Positions 14,946-20,450 of a DNA stretch of 20,450 nucleotides are shown one piece after another. Where the stretch lies: NCBI GenBank assembly GCA_964524705.1, contig CAZGDB010000024.1, forward strand, positions 1 through 20,450, in the 5' to 3' direction. The stretch's first letter is position 1. Every line of letters starts with the position of its first letter. The notes under the pieces were generated by a model. It ran no database searches. It was not told the DNA's origin and saw only the letters and a list, made by a program, of their open reading frames with translations. Position numbers and translations under genes: made by a program. The DNA comes from CAZGDB01 sp964524705 (GTDB lineage: Bacteria; Pseudomonadota; Gammaproteobacteria; Berkiellales; Berkiellaceae).

Positions 14946-15851
14946 ATGAAAACAGCAATTTTATTTCCAGGACAAGGGTCGCAAAGTGTTGGGATGTTGG
15001 GGGAGTGGGTGGATACGCCTGCACGTCGAGCATGGGTGGATGCGGCATCAGAGGCGATAGGCGTAGATTTATATACGCTGATTCAATCCGGTCCTGTTGA
15101 ACAGTTGAATCGTAGTGAAATCACACAGCCTGCGATTGTTTTAACTTCTGCGATTATTTGGTCTCATATGCAGGAACATTTTCCAGAAATTGTGGCTATG
15201 GCTGGGCATAGTTTAGGGGAGTATAGTGCGCTAGTAGCAGCAGGTTCCTTAGATGTGGTGGCTGCTGTCAAGTTGGTGTATCAGCGTGGCTTAGCGATGC
15301 AAGCAGCTGTGCCAGAAGGTACAGGGGCGATGGCTGCGATTTTAGGATTATCTGCGACGCAAGTGATAGAAGCTTGTGAGCAAGTGTGTACTCAAGAAGC
15401 GTGGGTTAAACCTGCAAATTTTAATGGCTTAGATCAGATAGTGATTTCAGGTCACACGCAAGGTGTTCAAAACGCTATGGAAGCTTGTAAAGCCTTAGGT
15501 GCTAAACGTACTATTTTATTACCAGTGAGTGTGCCTGCGCATTCTGCGTTAATGCAGCCAGCACAAGCGGTGTTTGGTCCTGCTTTAGCAGCACAACCTA
15601 TAGCTATGCCCAAATATACCATTGTCCACAATGTAGAACGCACCGATATCCATGCTGCGTTATTAGCTCAGTTAGTAGAGCCTGTGCCTTTTGTACAGAT
15701 GGTACAAACGATGGTGGCCTCTGGTGTGACGCGTTTTGTAGAATGTGGCCCTGGTAAAGTTTTAACAGGCTTGGTGCGTCGTATTGCACCAGAGGTGTCG
15801 ATTTGTTCTATTAATTCCCCTTCAGAACTCAAGGAGTTGGCAACATCATGA
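14946..15851 (+). CDS. fabD: Malonyl-CoA:ACP transacylase
   Basis: FabD transfers malonyl groups from CoA to the carrier protein AcpP. The 301-residue protein begins MKTAILFPGQGSQSVGM. The nucleophile is Ser89 in AGHSLGEYSALVAAG, with Arg114 in YQRGLAMQ and His199 in VPAHSALM. The frame is open 15 codons upstream, but the ATG at 14946 gives the standard N-terminus and a G-rich stretch precedes it. Its stop overlaps the fabG start (ATGA), so translation is probably coupled. Confidence 0.97.
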   Translation: MKTAILFPGQGSQSVGMLGEWVDTPARRAWVDAASEAIGVDLYTLIQSGPVEQLNRSEITQPAIVLTSAIIWSHMQEHFPEIVAMAGHSLGEYSALVAAGSLDVVAAVKLVYQRGLAMQAAVPEGTGAMAAILGLSATQVIEACEQVCTQEAWVKPANFNGLDQIVISGHTQGVQNAMEACKALGAKRTILLPVSVPAHSALMQPAQAVFGPALAAQPIAMPKYTIVHNVERTDIHAALLAQLVEPVPFVQMVQTMVASGVTRFVECGPGKVLTGLVRRIAPEVSICSINSPSELKELATS

Positions 15852-16576
15852 ATAATAAAAAAATAGCGTTAGTAACGGGTGCGAGCCGTGGGATTGGGGC
15901 TGCGATTGCAGCACGTTTATCACAGGATTATTTTGTGGTGGGTACGGCGACTACAGAAGCGGGGGCTGCTGCAATTACTGCTGCTCTAGAGGGGCGTGGT
16001 GTCGGACAGGTTTTAAATGTCTGTGATATGGATGCGTGTACTGCAGTATTTGAAGAGATTGAAAAGACCCATGGTCCTATTGCTATCTTGGTGAACAATG
16101 CGGGAATCACGAAAGACAATTTGATCTTACGTATGAAGTTAGAAGACTGGAGTGCAGTCATTGATACGAATTTACGTGCTGTGTTTTTACTCAGTAAGCT
16201 TGCTGCCAGATCTATGTTAAGACAACGTTTTGGTCGTATTGTGAATATAGCCTCTGTAGTGGCATCTAGTGGTAACCCAGGGCAGGCTAATTATGCAGCT
16301 AGTAAGGCTGGGGTGATTGGCTTAAGTAAGTCTTTGGCACAAGAATTAGGTTCTCGTGGGGTGACTGTGAATGTTATTACTCCAGGGTTTATTGAAACAG
16401 ACATGACGAAGGTATTGCCGGAAGCTGAGCGTGCCAAGTTATTAGAAAAAATTCCTTGTCAGCGTTTAGGGCAGCCTGAAGAGATTGCAGCGGCGGTGGC
16501 GTTTTTGGTGAGCGAAGATGCAGGCTATATTACAGGTGCAACTGTACCGGTAAATGGCGGGATGTATATGTCATAA
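15848..16576 (+). CDS. fabG: 3-oxoacyl-ACP reductase
   Basis: FabG is the NADPH-dependent short-chain dehydrogenase that reduces 3-oxoacyl-ACP. The 242-residue protein has the cofactor motif TGASRGIGAA (10-19) and NNAG at 83-86. The active site is Ser136 (NIAS), Tyr149 and Lys153 (YAASKAG), with Asn108 in TNLR. The C-terminal VNGGMYMS is typical. It overlaps fabD by four bases; the 103 bases to acpP form the largest gap in the fab run. Confidence 0.97.
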   Translation: MNNKKIALVTGASRGIGAAIAARLSQDYFVVGTATTEAGAAAITAALEGRGVGQVLNVCDMDACTAVFEEIEKTHGPIAILVNNAGITKDNLILRMKLEDWSAVIDTNLRAVFLLSKLAARSMLRQRFGRIVNIASVVASSGNPGQANYAASKAGVIGLSKSLAQELGSRGVTVNVITPGFIETDMTKVLPEAERAKLLEKIPCQRLGQPEEIAAAVAFLVSEDAGYITGATVPVNGGMYMS

Positions 16577-16599
16577 AGTTAAATAACTAGATAACTTAC

Positions 16600-16625
16600 A
16601 AATATTCCCTTTAAGGGGAAAATTT
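16600..16625 (+). other. Small symmetrical hairpin between fabG and acpP
   Basis: AAAT-A-TTCCC (16600-16609) pairs with GGGAA-A-ATTT (16616-16625) around a six-base loop with an A-A mismatch. There is no T-run after it. It could be an RNA processing or stability element ahead of acpP. Confidence 0.35.
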
Positions 16626-16652
16626 GTTAGGATCTTGTGCTGGTGAGATCAT
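16624..16652 (+). promoter_or_regulatory. Possible internal promoter of acpP
   Basis: TTGTTA at 16624-16629 and GATCAT at 16647-16652 are 17 bases apart, each about four of six to consensus. A start near 16659 would leave a leader of about 20 bases carrying the AAGGA at 16668-16672. An extra promoter is plausible because AcpP is needed in far larger amounts than its neighbours. Confidence 0.35.
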
Positions 16653-16679
16653 TAACTAAGCAGTTGGAAGGATATAAAA

Positions 16680-16922
16680 ATGAGTACTATTGAACAACGC
16701 GTGATTGATATTGTAGTGGAACGTTTGGGTGTAGACCGTGAAAAGGTCAAAATTGACTCCAAATTTGTGGACGATTTAGGTGCAGACTCTCTAGATTTAG
16801 TAGAGTTAGTATTAGCTTTAGAAGATGAATTCGATATCGACAATATTCCTGATGAAGTCTCTGAAAAAATGACCACTGTAAGAGCGGCTGTTGAGCACTT
16901 ACAACAACACATCAAAGCGTAA
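16680..16922 (+). CDS. acpP: Acyl carrier protein
   Basis: This 80-residue acidic protein carries growing acyl chains on a phosphopantetheine arm. The attachment site is Ser37 in LGADSLDLVELVLALEDEF. The DIDNIPDE segment after helix II is also typical. AAGGA at 16668-16672 is a good ribosome binding site. It lies between fabG and fabF as in E. coli. Confidence 0.98.
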   Translation: MSTIEQRVIDIVVERLGVDREKVKIDSKFVDDLGADSLDLVELVLALEDEFDIDNIPDEVSEKMTTVRAAVEHLQQHIKA

Positions 16923-16943
16923 TTTAGATAGGTAGTAATTATC

Positions 16944-18185
16944 ATGTCATCCGCACGTAGAGTAGTAGTCACTGGATTAGGCGTTATTAGTCCATTGGGA
17001 AATTCCGTTGAAACCTTGTGGCAGTCTTTGCGGCAAGGGAAAAGCGGAGTGCGGTTGATTGATACTTTTGATACCTCTGGGTTATCGGTGCGTATTGCAG
17101 GGCTTGTGCGAGATTTTGATCCTACGCAATATGGGATTGAAGTCAAAGAAGCACGCAAGATGGATCCTTTTATTCAGTACGGTGTTGCCAGTGCCATGCA
17201 AGCGTTGGAAAATGCCGGAATTCCTAAAAATCCTGAAAATCCTAGTCGCTATGGTGTTATTTTTGGTTCTGGTATTGGTGGTTTAGAAACCATTGAGGCT
17301 ACAAAAATTGTAATGATGGAACAAGGGGCACGTCGTGTGTCGCCATTCTTTATTCCTAGCACCATTATTAACATGATTGCAGGTTATATTTCTATCGCGT
17401 ATGGATTAAAAGGATTGAATTTAGCAGTGGCAACAGCGTGTACTACAGGTGCACATGCCATTGGGTTAGCACAACGTTTGATTCGTTCTGGTGATGCAGA
17501 TGTGATTGTTGCAGGTGGTGCTGAAAAAGCCAGCACGTTGTTAGGGATGGCAGGTTTTGCGGCGGCTAAAGCACTGTCTGGTCGTAATGATGATCCTGAA
17601 GCAGCTTCACGTCCTTGGGATAAAGATCGTGATGGGTTTATCTTAGGTGATGGCGCAGGAACCTTGGTTTTAGAGTCTTATGAACATGCTGTGGCACGTG
17701 GTGCACATATTTATGCAGAGTTGGTAGGCTTTGGAATGAGTGGAGATGCCTATCATATTACCAAGCCTTCTGGAGAAGGTGCAGTGTCCGCGATGCAAGC
17801 AGCATTGAAAGATGCAGGTTGTACACCTGAAGATATTCAGTACATTAATGCGCATGGAACTTCTACGCCAGCGGGTGATTTAGCTGAGTCTAATGCGGTG
17901 AAAGAAGCTTTTGGGGCGCATGCGCATAAGTTATTAATGAGTTCTACCAAATCTATGATGGGGCATTTATTAGGGGCTGCGGGTGCGGTAGAAGCTTTAA
18001 TTTGTGTGTTGGCGTTACAACACCAAATGGTCCCTCCGACTATTAATTTAGAAAATCCTGAAGAAGGGTGTGACTTGGATTATGTTCCGAATAAGGCCAG
18101 GGCCGTGGCTTTAAATGCAGTAATGTCTAACTCTTTTGGTTTTGGTGGTACAAACGGTTCCTTGATTTTTAAACAAGTTGGTTGA
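16944..18185 (+). CDS. fabF: 3-oxoacyl-ACP synthase II (FabF)
   Basis: FabF condenses malonyl-ACP with acyl-ACP to elongate fatty acids and in E. coli adjusts unsaturated chain length. The 413-residue protein carries the Cys-His-His site: Cys166 in VATACTTGAHAIG, His304 in NAHGTSTPAGD and His341 in MMGHLLGAAGAVE, plus Lys336 in STKSMMG. The SNSFGFGGTNGSL ending is standard. The start follows acpP by 21 bases. The next gene, mltG, follows directly without pabC. Confidence 0.97.
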   Translation: MSSARRVVVTGLGVISPLGNSVETLWQSLRQGKSGVRLIDTFDTSGLSVRIAGLVRDFDPTQYGIEVKEARKMDPFIQYGVASAMQALENAGIPKNPENPSRYGVIFGSGIGGLETIEATKIVMMEQGARRVSPFFIPSTIINMIAGYISIAYGLKGLNLAVATACTTGAHAIGLAQRLIRSGDADVIVAGGAEKASTLLGMAGFAAAKALSGRNDDPEAASRPWDKDRDGFILGDGAGTLVLESYEHAVARGAHIYAELVGFGMSGDAYHITKPSGEGAVSAMQAALKDAGCTPEDIQYINAHGTSTPAGDLAESNAVKEAFGAHAHKLLMSSTKSMMGHLLGAAGAVEALICVLALQHQMVPPTINLENPEEGCDLDYVPNKARAVALNAVMSNSFGFGGTNGSLIFKQVG

Positions 18186-18210
18186 CTTTACTAAGGCAAG
18201 GATATGTTTC

Positions 18211-19278
18211 ATGGAAGAAGCACAAGCAAAACTCTCGTGGTTTGCAGTTATTATTGTTTTTATCGGAGTGTTCGCGCTGAATTTAGGCGCAGTCCTGACC
18301 TATGATTTTTATACCCGTCCTTTAGTGAATTCAGATCGACTGATAGAGTTGCGCATGGGGGATTCCTTAGCCAATTTTAGTCAGTCTTTACATGCGCAAA
18401 ATTTATTGCCGCATCCTTTGTTTTTTAGATATATGGCACATGCACAGGGTAAGGCTGCAGCTTTACGTGCTGGCGAGTATAATTTATCCAAAGGATCGAC
18501 AGCGGCAGATCTCTTAACTTTATTAGTATCAGGAAAACAAGTGTTGCACGCCTTTACCATCTTAGAAGGATGGCATTGGGCAGATTTAAAGGCAGCTTTA
18601 GTACAATCACAATTTTTAAATGAAACCTCCCGTTTAGAAGATGAAGCGGCGTTAATTACAGCTTTAGAGTTGCCGCATCAAACTTTAGAAGGGGCTTTTT
18701 GGCCAGATACTTATTTTTTAGCTAAAGATACGTCCGTGATGGTACTGTTGAAAAAATCACATACCTTATTACAAAATAAATTAAATGCTATGTGGGAGCG
18801 CCGCACGGCGAGGTTGACTTTAAAGAACCCACAAGAAGCGGTGATTTTAGCGTCCATTATTGAAAAAGAAACCGCTTTATTGGAAGAGCGACCGTTGGTT
18901 TCAGGGGTATTTCATAACCGTTTGAAGGCGAGGATGCGATTGCAGGCAGATCCTACGGTGCGTTATGCTGTGAAAAATTTCAAAGGGTCACTTTCTAAAA
19001 AAGAACTACAAAGCCCCTCAGCCTATAATACCTATACCCATGGTGGATTACCGCCTACTCCGATTGCTTTTGTGAGTGAAACGGCTTTATTGGCAGCGAT
19101 GACTCCTTTGTCTACACCGTATTTTTATTTTGTGGCAGATGGTTTAAAAGGGCATATATTTGCGATTAACTATAAAGCGCATCAAAACAATATTAAAGCC
19201 GTACAAGCCGCTTCGGTACCTGTAACGGTTTTACCGACCCCTCCATTAGCTACCGGAACAGGAGTGCCTTTGCAATGA
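18211..19278 (+). CDS. mltG: Endolytic murein transglycosylase MltG (YceG)
   Basis: MltG is an inner-membrane lytic transglycosylase thought to cut nascent glycan strands and end their polymerisation. This 355-residue protein has one N-terminal membrane helix (about 10-30). A LysM-like subdomain and the YceG core follow: GEYNLSKGSTAADLL, ILEGWHWADL, LEGAFWPDTYFL, then ILASIIEKETALLEERPLVS with catalytic Glu218. DPTVRYA and THGGLPPTPI complete the signature. The frame is open back to a TTG at 18178, but the ATG at 18211 has AAGGA at 18198-18202 and places the membrane helix close to the N-terminus. It ends in an ATGA overlap with tmk. Confidence 0.94.
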   Translation: MEEAQAKLSWFAVIIVFIGVFALNLGAVLTYDFYTRPLVNSDRLIELRMGDSLANFSQSLHAQNLLPHPLFFRYMAHAQGKAAALRAGEYNLSKGSTAADLLTLLVSGKQVLHAFTILEGWHWADLKAALVQSQFLNETSRLEDEAALITALELPHQTLEGAFWPDTYFLAKDTSVMVLLKKSHTLLQNKLNAMWERRTARLTLKNPQEAVILASIIEKETALLEERPLVSGVFHNRLKARMRLQADPTVRYAVKNFKGSLSKKELQSPSAYNTYTHGGLPPTPIAFVSETALLAAMTPLSTPYFYFVADGLKGHIFAINYKAHQNNIKAVQAASVPVTVLPTPPLATGTGVPLQ

Positions 19279-19910
19279 TGATGCGACAAGGATTTTTTAT
19301 TACATTAGAGGGTGGAGAAGGAGTTGGTAAAAGTACACATTTGGCATTTTTAAAAGAGTATTTTACAACTAAAAATATACCTGTTTATGTCACGCGTGAG
19401 CCAGGGGGTAGCCGTTTAGGGGAGGCTTTAAGGCAGGTATTACTCAGTAATGAACTAGGTCCTATTACGCCAGATGCAGAATTGCTGTTAATGTTTGCTG
19501 CCAGAATAGAACATGTCAGGACGGTAATTATGCCGGCATTGGCAAAAGGGGTTACGGTGATTTCAGATCGCTATGTAGATGCTAGTTATGCCTATCAAGG
19601 CGGTGGTCGAGGAATTGATTTTTCACGGATCGCTATGGTGGAGGCGTGGTCGCATCTTTTAAGTCCCCATTTAACTTTTTTGTTAGATGCCCCTTTAGAG
19701 ATAACACAGGCTCGTATGACAGAACGGGGTCGTACTTTAGATCGTATTGAACAAGAAAAAATAGAATTTTTTGAGAGCGTACAAAAGGCGTATCATAAAC
19801 GTGCCCAGAAAGATCCTGCACGCATTAAACTGATTGATGCCAGTAGAAGTATTCCTGAGATCCAAGAACAGTTAGTAGGCTTTTTGGAAAAACAATATGG
19901 ACTTGTTTGA
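19275..19910 (+). CDS. tmk: Thymidylate kinase
   Basis: Tmk phosphorylates dTMP to dTDP for DNA synthesis. The 211-residue protein has the P-loop GGEGVGKST (13-21), the dTMP-binding TREPGGSRLGEALR, and DRYVDASYAYQGGGRGID. The lid region is RGRTLDRIEQE. Three consecutive ATG codons (19275, 19278, 19281) are possible starts; the first overlaps the mltG stop as ATGA. It overlaps holB by 14 bases. Confidence 0.96.
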   Translation: MMMRQGFFITLEGGEGVGKSTHLAFLKEYFTTKNIPVYVTREPGGSRLGEALRQVLLSNELGPITPDAELLLMFAARIEHVRTVIMPALAKGVTVISDRYVDASYAYQGGGRGIDFSRIAMVEAWSHLLSPHLTFLLDAPLEITQARMTERGRTLDRIEQEKIEFFESVQKAYHKRAQKDPARIKLIDASRSIPEIQEQLVGFLEKQYGLV

Positions 19911-20450
19911 TTTACCTTGGTTAGCGCCGATAGGGCAACGTTTTGCAGCACTTGCGCAAGCTGGGCATTTGGGTGGGCATTGGGCAGTGCAAGGTCATTG
20001 TGCAGAAGAGTTAGCGTATTGGGCAGATTTTATGGTTCCTTTATTGTCAGGTAGTACATTGAATGTGATTCATCCTGAAGTCGATGATTTATTAGTCTGG
20101 GTGAGGGACTTACAACATCGTTTATCCACGCGGGCCACCGAAGGTAAAGGGGCGTGGGTGGTATACTTTGAAAGCACAGTACCTTTAAATGAAGCGGTAC
20201 AAAATGCACTTTTAAAAGTCGTAGAGCAGCCCCCCACACCGACGCATTTTGTGTTCTGTAGTACGCGTCCAGATTTTTTATTACCTACTCTTAAAAGTAG
20301 ATGCCAGACCTTGCGTTTACCACGCCCGACCACTGAGGCTGCGTTGGCTTATGTGGCAGCAAGGGTAGAGGGGAAAGACTTAGCTGCTGAGTTGCTTGAT
20401 TTTGCAGCGGGTAAACCATTAGACGCCCTGGCACAACAAAAACAGTATCA
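19897..20450 (+). CDS. holB: DNA polymerase III delta prime subunit, 3' partial
   Basis: This is the first 184 codons of the clamp-loader delta prime subunit, cut by the window end. WVVYFESTVPLNEAVQNALL, KVVEQPPTPTHFVFCSTRP and LLPTLKSRCQTLRLP match the AAA+ core of HolB, including the SRC motif. The N-terminal 110 residues are divergent. The four-cysteine zinc module and a recognisable P-loop-like segment, both visible in E. coli HolB, are not seen. The position directly after tmk and overlapping it by 14 bases, as in E. coli, supports the call. The ATG at 19897 is inside tmk; no stronger start is available downstream. Confidence 0.86.
   Translation, partial: MDLFDLPWLAPIGQRFAALAQAGHLGGHWAVQGHCAEELAYWADFMVPLLSGSTLNVIHPEVDDLLVWVRDLQHRLSTRATEGKGAWVVYFESTVPLNEAVQNALLKVVEQPPTPTHFVFCSTRPDFLLPTLKSRCQTLRLPRPTTEAALAYVAARVEGKDLAAELLDFAAGKPLDALAQQKQY

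Overview
The window looks like a chromosomal segment of a gammaproteobacterium. Two blocks carry the gene order known from Escherichia coli: rne with divergent rluC, and yceD-rpmF-plsX-fabH-fabD-fabG-acpP-fabF-mltG-tmk-holB. The base composition is AT-leaning. The presence of an OTU-type cysteine protease, an ankyrin/coiled-coil protein and a Fic remnant suggests a host-associated, probably intracellular lineage such as a member of the Legionellales. That placement is an inference from gene content, not from a phylogenetic marker.

Layout. Bases 2-2534 (+) hold a probable two-gene unit: a large OTU-domain protein whose 5' end is cut by the window edge, and an ankyrin/transmembrane/coiled-coil protein. 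An orphan MarR-type regulator (2742-3179, +) follows and ends in a strong intrinsic terminator. An exported erythromycin-esterase-like protein (3472-4707, -) and RNase E (4937-7501, -) run on the other strand, separated by a GC-rich hairpin. Divergent from rne, rluC overlaps a single-domain SppA peptidase (7749-9585, +).

Between sppA and yceD, where E. coli goes from rluC through maf to yceD, lies an accessory insert of about 2.6 kb. It holds a decayed Fic gene on the minus strand, a cluster of three alternating TCGGCTCA/TGAGCCGA half-sites, and a two-gene unit of a membrane M48 metallopeptidase and an unrecognised membrane protein. The unit ends in a terminator whose T-run overlaps the apparent TTG start of yceD.

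From 12220 to the window end is a tightly packed operon-like run. YceD and ribosomal protein L32 are followed by PlsX and the type II fatty acid synthase core: FabH initiates chains, FabD loads malonyl onto ACP, FabF elongates, FabG reduces, and AcpP carries the chain. MltG (peptidoglycan chain termination), thymidylate kinase and the start of DNA polymerase III delta prime follow. maf (between rluC and yceD) and pabC (between fabF and mltG), both present at this place in E. coli, are absent here. No tRNA, rRNA, CRISPR array, transposase or integrase was seen.
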